This document shows, in pieces, positions 7,685 through 15,453 of a stretch of 48,151 bases of DNA. The notes under the pieces were generated by a model. That model saw only the letters and a program-made list of their open reading frames with translations, made no database searches and was not told where the DNA came from. Position 1 is the first letter of the stretch. Every line of letters starts with the position of its first letter. Source of the stretch: JBCDJG01 sp038748065 (GTDB lineage Bacteria > Pseudomonadota > Gammaproteobacteria > Pseudomonadales > Halieaceae); assembly GCA_038748065.1 (NCBI GenBank), contig JBCDJG010000038.1:1-48151 (forward strand). The letters are read 5' to 3'. Made by a program: the position numbers and the translations under genes.

Positions 7685-9055
7685 TCAGGCCGGCTCGGCG
7701 ATTTTTCGCCGGGCTTCCAGGGCCTCGTACTGTTGCCGTTGCGCCCGGTCACTGATGGGAAACTTCCACAGCAGGTATACGCCGGGGATAATCAGCAGCG
7801 CCGGCAGAATATTCGCTACCAGGCGCAGCCCGAGAACGGCCTGCTCGTCATTCGACTCGGCTCCCGGCTGGTAGCCAAAGTAGCCAAGCGCCAGGAAGGC
7901 TAGCGGGCCGCCGACCGCCGTGGTGCCCTTGGCAATCAGGGCCATGTAGGAGTAGTACTGCCCGGCCCGGTTCTTACCGGTATGCAGCTCGTCATAGTCG
8001 ATCACGTCGCCCAGGATGGTCGGCATGGCCACCATGAGCAGCGGCATGAATACACTGAGTCCGCTGTAGTAAAGCAGCATGGGCAAGAAAGCCTCGGGCC
8101 CGGGCTGAATAAACCAGGGCAAGGGCATCACCAGGGCATACAGGACAAAGGCCACGGTCGCGGAGCGAATCTTGCCGAAGTGGTTCATGACCTTCACCCA
8201 GAACGGCAGGGTGATTGGCCCGATGATTACCGCTGGCAAAAACAGCTCCGTATAGCGATCGCCGATGTCCAGGAAGGTGTCTATATACATAAAGGACACC
8301 ACACCACTCACGCCGCTGGCCAGGCCAATGAATACATACATCAGGGTAAAGACCTGGAAGGGCTTGTTGGCACGCAGCGAAGCGAAGAGTTCACCGAGGC
8401 GCGGTCGTTCATCCTGCTCGAAGATCTCGCCCTGGGGAACGTACTTCACTGCCAGCAGCGTCGTCAGCGGCACTGCGATAGCGATGCCAATGGCCAGCAC
8501 GCCCAGCACTTCAAAATTCATACTGCCACCCGCTGCGGGCACCAGGCTGGGCATCAGGGTGAATACGATCCCGCCCAACAAGAGCGCGCCGGCGCGATAG
8601 GCGTTCACTTTGGCCCGCTGCTCGGTATCCCTGGAAAGCTCCAGACCCCAGGCAATATAGGGTATCTCCATTACCGTCCAGGCAAAGTACAGAAGCAGCG
8701 AGAACGCCAGGTAGTAGGTCATGCCGCCGTGCTCGCCCGGCCGGAACAGAAAGTAGATGGAGAACACGGTGAGCGCCGCACCGAACACAACCCAGGGCTT
8801 GCGCTTGCCCCAGCGCGACTCGGTGCAATCCGAGAAGTAGCCTATCAGAGGATCGGTTACCGCATCGAAGACCCGGGCGACCAGCAGCACGGTCCCCATC
8901 ACCGCCAGATCCAGGCCGAACTCGGCCGAGTAGAGCGTCGGCAGGATGCCGGCGACCGGCCCATGCATGATGGCTGACACGGCCGCAGGGGCTGCAAACA
9001 GCAGCAAGTGCCAAGTGCTTATCCCGCTACGCATAGTTATTCGTCCGCTCGGCAC
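7685..9055 (-). CDS. MFS transporter, GPH (glycoside-pentoside-hexuronide) cation-symporter type
   Basis: This 456-residue, 12-helix transporter carries the GPH-family pattern. DAVTDPLIGYFSDCTESRWGKRKPW after helix 2 contains the DPLIG and RxGKRKPW signatures (written in two parts: DAVTDPLIGY, then RWGKRKPW). AWTVMEIPYIAWGLEL lies in helix 4, and PTILGDVIDYDELHTGKNRAGQ, whose key part is DVIDYDELHTG, lies in the C-terminal half. GPH members import sugars, but several uncharacterised branches sit beside peptidases. The start is GTG at 9055 with AAGG 8 nt upstream; an ATG at 9034 is an alternative. Lying between a TonB receptor and cytoplasmic hydrolases, it is the likely inner-membrane importer of the cluster's substrate. 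Confidence 0.88.
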   Translation of the reverse strand: MPSGRITMRSGISTWHLLLFAAPAAVSAIMHGPVAGILPTLYSAEFGLDLAVMGTVLLVARVFDAVTDPLIGYFSDCTESRWGKRKPWVVFGAALTVFSIYFLFRPGEHGGMTYYLAFSLLLYFAWTVMEIPYIAWGLELSRDTEQRAKVNAYRAGALLLGGIVFTLMPSLVPAAGGSMNFEVLGVLAIGIAIAVPLTTLLAVKYVPQGEIFEQDERPRLGELFASLRANKPFQVFTLMYVFIGLASGVSGVVSFMYIDTFLDIGDRYTELFLPAVIIGPITLPFWVKVMNHFGKIRSATVAFVLYALVMPLPWFIQPGPEAFLPMLLYYSGLSVFMPLLMVAMPTILGDVIDYDELHTGKNRAGQYYSYMALIAKGTTAVGGPLAFLALGYFGYQPGAESNDEQAVLGLRLVANILPALLIIPGVYLLWKFPISDRAQRQQYEALEARRKIAEPA

Positions 9056-9101
9056 CGGACACGCCTTAGGCGCGCCGGGCCATGGTCAGGATTCCGATGA
9101 C

Positions 9102-11354
9102 TTAGAAATTGTATCTGAGATTCACGCCGTAGGTACGCGGCCGCAGCACGACGCCCTGAGAGTACACGTCAGACACCTGGGGATACACCGTCTGGTAAGC
9201 ATCTTCATTGGTAATGTTGGTGCCGTAGAGGCCGATGCTGAAAGAAGCGATATCCATGCCCGCTCGAATGTCGACCTGGTCGTAGGAATCGTTCTCGTAG
9301 TTCGCCAGTAGCGGTGCGATGACGACACCCCCATCACCCACACCCCCTTCAAAGCTGGTATCGAACTCCCCGGTGTAGCGCCAGGTGGCGCCGACATAGG
9401 CGTTTTGCTCGAACAGGGTGAAACGATAGTCCAAAGCCAGAGAGGCCGTAATCTCGGGGAGCCCGGGCAGGGAATCACCGGCCACACCGCCCACCAGGGG
9501 CTCATCATCCTTCAGCTCGGTTTCGCCCCAGGCGAAAGAGCCGGTGACGAACAGGTTATCTATGAACTGGCCGGTAATCGCGGCCTCAACTCCCATGGCC
9601 TCGACATCCCCACCAGCATTGGTGGTGAAGCCGAGACCACCGGCTGCTGCTGGCACAGCAATCTGCGAATCAGACCAATCCACATAGTAAACGCCGACAT
9701 CATAGGTCACGTTGCCATCAAACAGCAGGCCTTTCAGACCCGCTTCATAACTCCAGAGGTCGTCCGGGTCGTAACTGGGCTGGCCAATGATCATATCGCC
9801 AATCTCGAATACCAGGTTCACGCCGCCGGGGCGGAAGCCACTGGCCGCGCGGGCATAGAAATTCAGGTCGTCATTGATACGGTAGCGGGTGTTGAGCATG
9901 TAGGTGGTGACCGTATCCTCGTCCGCCACACCGCTCGGCGCCGGCGTACCCGGGGGCACCAGAATACCTTCCTGCACCGCGTCGACTTCCACCTCGTAAT
10001 CGGAGTAACGCAGACCTACCGTCACATCCCAGTCCTGGTTCAGGTAGTAGGTGACATTACCGAAGGCCGCAAATTCCTCATAGTCAAAGGGGTTATTGGC
10101 GCGCAACAAGGCCACGTCCGCCGGGTTCTCGATGGTGTTCTGGCCGCTGTCCGTCTCCACGTCCGTGTAGTACAGGCCAACAATCCATTCCAGTTGATCA
10201 CTGTCGCTGGACACCAGCTGGAACTCCTGGGTGAAGCGGTCTGCGTCGAAGGAGGATTCGAAAGCCACCGTGTGCGGCGCACCTTCCGGCGCTATGGCAT
10301 CGGCTGTCGGGCCAAAGGACTCCGTCACATCCGTCAGGTTGGAGAACACGATTTCCTGGTCACTGGTGATTGACTTGAAGGTCGCCCAATCGAAATCGTA
10401 CTCGATGTTCAGGGAGAACATATCGAACTCGTACTCGCGATCATCCTCCTGCACATTGATGTCGGTGAGGTCGCCCAGCAACGGCTTCTGCGTGACCGGG
10501 TCAAATCCGACATAGCCAGGTGCGCCATACTCGGCATTCTGGGTCACATAGTCGAGGCGGAAGCGCAGTGCATCGGTCGGCGTGTACTTGACCGACAGCA
10601 TGCCGCCATCGAACTCGTGGTCATTGACCTTCTCCTGGTTGATCAAGGGGTAGTCGATATAGCCATCGGCATCTTCCCAGAAGCCGCTGATCAGAACAGC
10701 CAGCGTGTCTTCAATGACAGGCACGGAGATGGCGCCACGTATGAGCGTATTATCGCCGCCGTTGTCCGTGTTGGAGAAGTCAGCCGTAACATGACCCACG
10801 ATCTCATCCATTGCCGGTTCGCGCGTGATGTATCGGACCGTACCGCCCACGGAACTGGCGCCGTAGAGCGTACCCTGTGGTCCACGTATGACTTCCACGC
10901 GCTGAAGTTCCAGTAGGGAAGCATCCAACGCCAGGCTACTGCCAAAGCCACCCAGCACCGGGCCGTAGGGCACATCATTGATGTAGATACCCGTCGTGGT
11001 AGGGCCGCCGGCGTAGAGACCGCGAATCGTCAGGTTGCCAAGGCTGGGGGAGCCACCGTCAGTAGCAGTCAGGCCGGGAACGAAGTCTGCAATGGCATTG
11101 ATATCGGTGATGCCCGTGTTGATCAAGGTCTCAGTATCCAGGCTGGTGATCGCAGACGGCACCTCCGTCAGCGCTTGCGCACGGCGCGTGGCCGTCACAA
11201 TAATTTCCTCGAGTACCGTTCCGGTAGCCAGGGCCTGTTGCTGCTGGGCCAGCGCCGGTGCCGCGGGTAGTGCCACAGCACACAGGCCGCTAACCAGCAA
11301 ACCCGGGCGTGAAAACTGTTGCCGCAAAGCGCTTCGAATCTTGTTCATCTTCAT
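9102..11354 (-). CDS. TonB-dependent outer-membrane receptor
   Basis: This protein of about 750 residues has a signal peptide (basic start, hydrophobic LLVSGLCAVALPAAPALA, cleavage near AQQQ) and a TonB box LEEIIVTATRR. A plug domain follows (PSAITSLDTETLINTG, VRGPQGTLYGASSVGGTVRY), then a 22-strand-type barrel ending in the aromatic terminus YGVNLRYNF. I chose ATG 11354 because GAGGG is 6 nt upstream; ATG 11360 would be too close to it. TonB receptors move scarce or large molecules across the outer membrane. It is second in the minus-strand run, between the dipeptidase and the transporter, and probably admits the peptide or amide that the cluster degrades. No SusD partner is present. Confidence 0.93.
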   Translation of the reverse strand: MKMNKIRSALRQQFSRPGLLVSGLCAVALPAAPALAQQQQALATGTVLEEIIVTATRRAQALTEVPSAITSLDTETLINTGITDINAIADFVPGLTATDGGSPSLGNLTIRGLYAGGPTTTGIYINDVPYGPVLGGFGSSLALDASLLELQRVEVIRGPQGTLYGASSVGGTVRYITREPAMDEIVGHVTADFSNTDNGGDNTLIRGAISVPVIEDTLAVLISGFWEDADGYIDYPLINQEKVNDHEFDGGMLSVKYTPTDALRFRLDYVTQNAEYGAPGYVGFDPVTQKPLLGDLTDINVQEDDREYEFDMFSLNIEYDFDWATFKSITSDQEIVFSNLTDVTESFGPTADAIAPEGAPHTVAFESSFDADRFTQEFQLVSSDSDQLEWIVGLYYTDVETDSGQNTIENPADVALLRANNPFDYEEFAAFGNVTYYLNQDWDVTVGLRYSDYEVEVDAVQEGILVPPGTPAPSGVADEDTVTTYMLNTRYRINDDLNFYARAASGFRPGGVNLVFEIGDMIIGQPSYDPDDLWSYEAGLKGLLFDGNVTYDVGVYYVDWSDSQIAVPAAAGGLGFTTNAGGDVEAMGVEAAITGQFIDNLFVTGSFAWGETELKDDEPLVGGVAGDSLPGLPEITASLALDYRFTLFEQNAYVGATWRYTGEFDTSFEGGVGDGGVVIAPLLANYENDSYDQVDIRAGMDIASFSIGLYGTNITNEDAYQTVYPQVSDVYSQGVVLRPRTYGVNLRYNF

Positions 11355-11402
11355 AGTCATCCCTCGATTGTCAGTGTTATCGCTAAAAGTGTGTGGCTTA
11401 TC

Positions 11403-12419
11403 TCAAGTCAATTCACGCTCAACGGCGGCGTATATACGGTGGAAATTCGTACCCAGCACGCCCTCGATACCCTCGCGGCCATAGCCTGCGGCCATCATCA
11501 GCTCTACCAGTTGCACCAGTTGCTCCGGGGCAAAGGCCACGCCTTCGTAGAGCTGGGTACCGTAGGGGTCGCGCCAGCTGGTGTTCCTGGCCTCCTCCAT
11601 ACCCGCCCATGTCCATTCCATGTCATCTATGAAATCTGTGCCGATGCCAACGTGTTTGGCACCGACCAGCTGCGCCACATAGTCGATGTGGCGAAACATT
11701 GTTTCCGCCCGGGCATCCGGGTCACCCAGGAAAGCACCGATACCCACCACGCCCACGACGCCACCCCGGGCGGCACAGGCACGTATCTGCTCGTCGTCAA
11801 TGTTGCGGATGTGCCGGCAGAGGGAGAAAACACCGGAATGGGAAAAAATGGCAGGGGTAGCGGAGGCATCGATCGTGTCCAGGGAAGAACGCTTGCCCAT
11901 ATGCGAGACATCAACAACCATGCCTACACGGTTCATCTCGGCGACCAGGTCCCGACCAAATGCGCTGAGCCCCGCATCCTCTGGCTCCGCGCAGCCGTCG
12001 GCGGCCCTGTTGCGTGTCTGGTAGGCCAACAGCATGTGCCGCACACCCAGCTCGCGCAGGACCTGTAGGCGCGAGAGATCATCGTGCACCAGTTCGGTGT
12101 CTTGTACATTGAGGCCGAGCACCAACCTGCCCGCCTGACGCTCCCGATCTATATCGGTGATGGAGTCTGCAAAGCAGAGCCAATCAGAATGGGGTTCACA
12201 GAGCGCTCTGAAGCGAGCGACCTCCTGCTGCACACCGTCGAAGCTCGCCGGCATATCCTGGATCGTGGCGCTTATAAAGGTGTAGCCACATTGGTGATAG
12301 CGGCGCAGGACCTCGATATCCCAATACTGCTCCACCCAGGGAAGGGTCATATCCCAGACCGCAGAACTGCCCGCGATGAGGTCATGTGCCTGAGACCCGG
12401 ATTGAGTTTCTGCTTCCAC
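11403..12419 (-). CDS. M19 (renal dipeptidase) family protein with altered metal site
   Basis: This 338-residue protein starts at GTG 12417-12419. AGAGGA lies about 5 nt upstream, and the strong promoter at 12454-12481 would start transcription near 12447, inside any longer reading. M19 landmarks are ELGVRHMLLAYQ, MVVDVSHMG and AIFSHSGV (two conserved His ligands), and HVGIGTDF (Asp). The N-terminal HxD motif usually found as DGHNDLPW reads VWDMTLPW here, and the region of the bridging Glu reads GLNVQDTE. The first metal site is therefore not the canonical one. M19 enzymes hydrolyse dipeptides with L- or D-residues. This branch could be a mono-metal amidohydrolase or act on an unusual dipeptide. 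First gene of the peptide operon. Confidence 0.85.
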   Translation of the reverse strand: MEAETQSGSQAHDLIAGSSAVWDMTLPWVEQYWDIEVLRRYHQCGYTFISATIQDMPASFDGVQQEVARFRALCEPHSDWLCFADSITDIDRERQAGRLVLGLNVQDTELVHDDLSRLQVLRELGVRHMLLAYQTRNRAADGCAEPEDAGLSAFGRDLVAEMNRVGMVVDVSHMGKRSSLDTIDASATPAIFSHSGVFSLCRHIRNIDDEQIRACAARGGVVGVVGIGAFLGDPDARAETMFRHIDYVAQLVGAKHVGIGTDFIDDMEWTWAGMEEARNTSWRDPYGTQLYEGVAFAPEQLVQLVELMMAAGYGREGIEGVLGTNFHRIYAAVERELT

Positions 12420-12453
12420 GATTTCCTCTGATGAATTATTTATTCTTATTTGA

Positions 12454-12481
12454 ATCATATAGCGGTTAATGGTATTGTCAA
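12454..12481 (-). promoter_or_regulatory. Strong sigma-70 promoter for the dipeptidase-TonB-transporter operon
   Basis: On the minus strand a perfect -35 box TTGACA (12476-12481) lies 16 bp from a -10 box TATGAT (12454-12459). Predicted transcription starts near 12447. The ATG at 12456-12458 lies inside the -10 box and so cannot be the start codon, which supports the GTG at 12419. Confidence 0.7.
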
Positions 12482-12589
12482 GCCATAATTTCGTCGAAGG
12501 TAATGTTCTCACCCGAGCTCTTCCCAATTGCAGAGACAGCGGGGGCGGAACAATAATGGAGAGGCAGCGCGCCCGGGACACCAACTCCT

Positions 12590-13972
12590 ATGGAAGAGCT
12601 ACAGCTTCAACTCGAAACCCAGATCGCCAAGCACAACGTTCCAGGTGCGAGCCTGGCCCTACTCCACGAAGGCGACGCTCAACTGGCGGCAGCGGGCTTT
12701 GCCAACCAGCCGGAAGGCATATCCGCTAACACCGATACCGTGTTCCAGATCGGTTCCATCACCAAGGTGTTCACCGCAACCCTAATGCTCAAGCTGGCCG
12801 AACAGGGAAGGGTCGAACTGGATGGCCCGGTCAGTCGTTACCTGCCCGACCTGAGGATTGAAGGTGCGACCGCACCAGAGGAATTAACCGTCAGGTCTTT
12901 GTTGGACTATTCGGCAGGAATGGAGGGGGACTTCTTTGAGGATTTCGGGCCAGACCCACAAGCACTGGAGCGTTACGTCGCCGCCTGTAGGGATCTGCAA
13001 TTCATACACCGACCTGGCGCTATGCGAGCCTATAACAGCACTGCCTACTGTATCGCTGGCAGAGTGATCGAGACTCTGACTGGCCAGTACTTCAACGACG
13101 CCCTGGCAGAGCATCTACTTAGACCCCTTGGCCTCGAGAAATACGGCTTTTACACGCACGACGTACTGAGATACCGAACTGCCGTCGGACACACGAGCGA
13201 TGGCAGCAGCTTCAGTATCGTGAAAAATCTGCGGCTTCCCCACTGCATGAGCGCGGCCGGTGCGTCTCTCAGCATGACGGCGAGAGATTTGCTCAGATTT
13301 GGCCAGTTCCACCTCGATGGCGGCAGAACTGGCGCTGCTGAGCAATTCATCAGTAGCGCGGGTATTGAAGCCATGCGAACGCCCTACGCCATTGTTCCCC
13401 CCCAAAATTCGGAGTTGCTGATGGGCTGGGCTGCCCTGCAAGCAGGGGCCACCCGGGTGACGGTAGCTTCCGGTGCAACACCCGGCCAGAACTCCTTTTT
13501 GATCATCGTTCCTGAACAGGAATTCGCCGTCTCGATCCTTAGTAATTCCGGGGACGGCGCTACCAGACTGTTTTTGGATTTTGGCCTCAGCTTGATCAAG
13601 GAGCTGACTGGACTCGACCTGGAAATGCCTCCACAGGGCACGACTCCTCCCAGCGATAGTCAGATCCCTGAAGGAGATGCCCTCGACGCCTTCTGTGGCA
13701 CATTCTGTAACGGCTCTCGCATCGAGATTCAGCGGACGGGCGACGAGTTACTGGCGACTTCGAAAGCCAAGGTGCCTGGCACGGCTGATGAGTTCGACAC
13801 CGACACATCCAGACTCATAGCCATGGGGGACAGAGTTTTTGGTATCGTCCCTGAAGGCGGAGATCAGGTCATTGGCACCTTGGAGTTCCTGCAGCAGGAG
13901 CCTGGCTCGGACACCCTATCGCATATCGCCTACTCAGGACGTGTTTTCTGTCGCGAACGCAAGATCGGCTAG
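12590..13972 (+). CDS. Divergent serine hydrolase, class C beta-lactamase/S12 family
   Basis: This 460-residue protein has the same length and architecture as the serine hydrolase at 6275-7663. The SxxK motif is intact (QIGSITKVFTA, S56 and K59). The second motif, YSN in the paralogue, is Y148-N-S here (MRAYNSTAYC), and the HDG motif is replaced by ASG (VASGATPG). The nucleophile-lysine pair is kept but the secondary active-site residues differ. The start was chosen by alignment to the paralogue; there is no Shine-Dalgarno sequence before the ATG. No signal peptide is seen. It is divergent from the dipeptidase operon and followed 13 nt later by the Ldh-type dehydrogenase, with which it likely forms an operon. 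A peptidase, amidase or esterase of changed specificity is the best guess. Confidence 0.87.
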   Translation: MEELQLQLETQIAKHNVPGASLALLHEGDAQLAAAGFANQPEGISANTDTVFQIGSITKVFTATLMLKLAEQGRVELDGPVSRYLPDLRIEGATAPEELTVRSLLDYSAGMEGDFFEDFGPDPQALERYVAACRDLQFIHRPGAMRAYNSTAYCIAGRVIETLTGQYFNDALAEHLLRPLGLEKYGFYTHDVLRYRTAVGHTSDGSSFSIVKNLRLPHCMSAAGASLSMTARDLLRFGQFHLDGGRTGAAEQFISSAGIEAMRTPYAIVPPQNSELLMGWAALQAGATRVTVASGATPGQNSFLIIVPEQEFAVSILSNSGDGATRLFLDFGLSLIKELTGLDLEMPPQGTTPPSDSQIPEGDALDAFCGTFCNGSRIEIQRTGDELLATSKAKVPGTADEFDTDTSRLIAMGDRVFGIVPEGGDQVIGTLEFLQQEPGSDTLSHIAYSGRVFCRERKIG

Positions 13973-13985
13973 GCAGGAATAAGCT

Positions 13986-15017
13986 GTGGCTGAGATCGAA
14001 CTATCACTGGCCGAGATCGAGAGCCTGGTCGAGCGAGTTTTCAAGAGTAATGGCTGCGACGACAGCAATACTGAAGCCTTGGTCCGCACCGTTGTTTCCG
14101 CAGAACGCGACGGATGCATTTCGCACGGACTTTTCCGGGTGCCCGGCTACGTTGCTTCCCTCCGCAGCCGCAAGGTTGATGGCAAGGCCGAACCGCAAGT
14201 CAGCAAAAAGACACCAGCGCTGATTCAGGTGGATGGAAAATCCGGCTTCGCGCCGCTGGCTATAGAGCGGGGGATTCCGGAACTCGCTTCCGCCGCCAAA
14301 CTCCTGGGCATAGGCATCATGACGATCCGTAACAGCCATCACTTCGCCGCCCTCTGGCCAGAAGTCGAGTCGCTGGCATCACAGCAGCTAATTGGCATAG
14401 CCTGTTTGAACTACATGCCGGTTGTCGCCCCCTTTGGTGGCAAAGCACCACTGTTCGGCACCAACCCTATCGCTTTCGCCTGGCCTCGCGAAAATAACAC
14501 GCCCCTTGTCTTTGACATGGCGACATCCGCCATGGCGCAGGGCGAAGTTCAGATAGCCGACAGGGATGGACTATCGGTGCCACTCGGGACCGGATTAGAT
14601 GCCCACGGCAACATGAGTACGAATCCCAGAGATATTCTTGATGGAGTCCTGCTTCCCTTTGGCGGCTACAAAGGCTCAGCCATCGCGCTGATGGTTGAAT
14701 TACTGGCGGCTGGCGCAACGGGTGATCACTTTAGCTACGAGGCAGAGCAAGCGGACAACTGCGATGGAGGACCGCCCCCCGGGGGAGAACTGATTATCGC
14801 AATCTCCCCGGAAGTTACAGCAGGTCCTGACTGGTCAAGGCACTGTGAAGACTTCTTCACTCGATTCGAGGCCATTGACGGTACAAGGCTACCGGGAATG
14901 AGGCGCCATCGGTTGCGCGACGGCACAGAAAACCGTTGTGTCAACGACCTTCTTCTTGAGCGAATAGAACAGCTATGCAGGCCCGTTGCCCAAAACGATC
15001 GACCAGGGCTGGCCTGA
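13986..15017 (+). CDS. Ldh2 (malate/lactate/ureidoglycolate) family NAD(P)-dependent oxidoreductase
   Basis: This 343-residue protein is the usual length for the family. Recognisable elements are SHGLFRVPGYV, the catalytic-His region IRNSHHFAAL, PFGGKAPLFGTNPIAF, VFDMATS and LLPFGGYKGSAIALMVELL. Members reduce or oxidise 2-keto/2-hydroxy acids or cyclic imino acids, for example delta1-pyrroline/piperidine-2-carboxylate, using NAD(P)H. The start is GTG at 13986 with AGGA about 8 nt upstream. It follows the divergent serine hydrolase by 13 nt and may process an amino- or keto-acid released by the peptidases. The exact substrate cannot be read from sequence. Confidence 0.88.
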   Translation: MAEIELSLAEIESLVERVFKSNGCDDSNTEALVRTVVSAERDGCISHGLFRVPGYVASLRSRKVDGKAEPQVSKKTPALIQVDGKSGFAPLAIERGIPELASAAKLLGIGIMTIRNSHHFAALWPEVESLASQQLIGIACLNYMPVVAPFGGKAPLFGTNPIAFAWPRENNTPLVFDMATSAMAQGEVQIADRDGLSVPLGTGLDAHGNMSTNPRDILDGVLLPFGGYKGSAIALMVELLAAGATGDHFSYEAEQADNCDGGPPPGGELIIAISPEVTAGPDWSRHCEDFFTRFEAIDGTRLPGMRRHRLRDGTENRCVNDLLLERIEQLCRPVAQNDRPGLA

Positions 15018-15048
15018 CGCGTCTGGATCAAACTCGTACGCTAGCTGT

Positions 15049-15336
15049 CTAGCCCAGCAGCGTGTTGATTCGCCCTGCCAGTTCGAAATCCAGTTCTGAT
15101 ATGCCGCCGCAGTCATGGGTGGTGAGGTGTATCTCCACGCGGCTCCACACGTTTGACCACTCCGGGTGGTGATTGAGCGTCTCCGCCAACATCGCGACCT
15201 GTGTCATAAAGCCGAAGGCTTCGAGAAAGTTGTTGAAGACGAAGTGGCGGTACAACTTTCCTTCATCCAGTGTCCAGTCCGGCAACTGCCCCAGGCGCTG
15301 TTCCACCTCCACGGTGCTCAGCTTTTTCATCGACAT
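15049..15336 (-). CDS. phhB: Pterin-4a-carbinolamine dehydratase
   Basis: This 95-residue protein carries the PCD signature: AETLNHHPEW with the His-His-Pro catalytic trio, then VEIHLTTHDCGGIS. It dehydrates 4a-hydroxytetrahydrobiopterin made by aromatic amino acid hydroxylases, regenerating the pterin cofactor. The start at 15336 has GGAGG 5 nt upstream. It is on the opposite strand and about 6 kb from the hydroxylase it should serve (21224-22936), with the Lrp-type regulator and a surface-protein gene between, rather than in the phhAB operon usual in Pseudomonas. It converges on the Ldh-type gene. Confidence 0.95.
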   Translation of the reverse strand: MSMKKLSTVEVEQRLGQLPDWTLDEGKLYRHFVFNNFLEAFGFMTQVAMLAETLNHHPEWSNVWSRVEIHLTTHDCGGISELDFELAGRINTLLG

Positions 15337-15400
15337 ACCAACCTCCGTTTACTCACCTGCAAGCGAAGCATAGCGCAAAAATGGCAGCGCTCTCGCGGGC

Positions 15401-15427
15401 AAAAAAAAAGGGCCGCTCTCGCAGCCC
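15401..15427 (-). terminator. Rho-independent terminator of the choice-of-anchor-I gene
   Basis: On the minus strand GGGCTGC-GAGA-GCGGCCC forms a 7-bp stem (one G-U pair) at 15410-15427, followed by nine T residues (15401-15409). The stem can extend by A-T pairs on both sides. It lies about 27 nt past the stop codon at 15454. Confidence 0.85.
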
Positions 15428-15453
15428 TTTCTCAAGCAGGAAAATCCAAAGCG

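Noticed and set aside
7982..8977. 331-codon plus-strand open frame opposite the MFS transporter
   Set aside because: It is an antisense shadow of a clear 12-TM gene, rich in His/Gln/Gly with no protein-like pattern.
9056..9101. Terminator between the TonB receptor and the MFS gene
   Set aside because: The GC-rich inverted repeat around CGCCTTAGGCG has almost no loop and no T-run.
9405..10373. 322-codon plus-strand open frame opposite the TonB receptor
   Set aside because: Antisense shadow of the barrel-coding sequence; no ribosome site or recognisable domain.
12420..12584. Longer starts for the M19-family gene (12584, 12458)
   Set aside because: ATG 12458 lies within the -10 box of a strong promoter and 12584 lies upstream of it; GTG 12419 has a good Shine-Dalgarno site.
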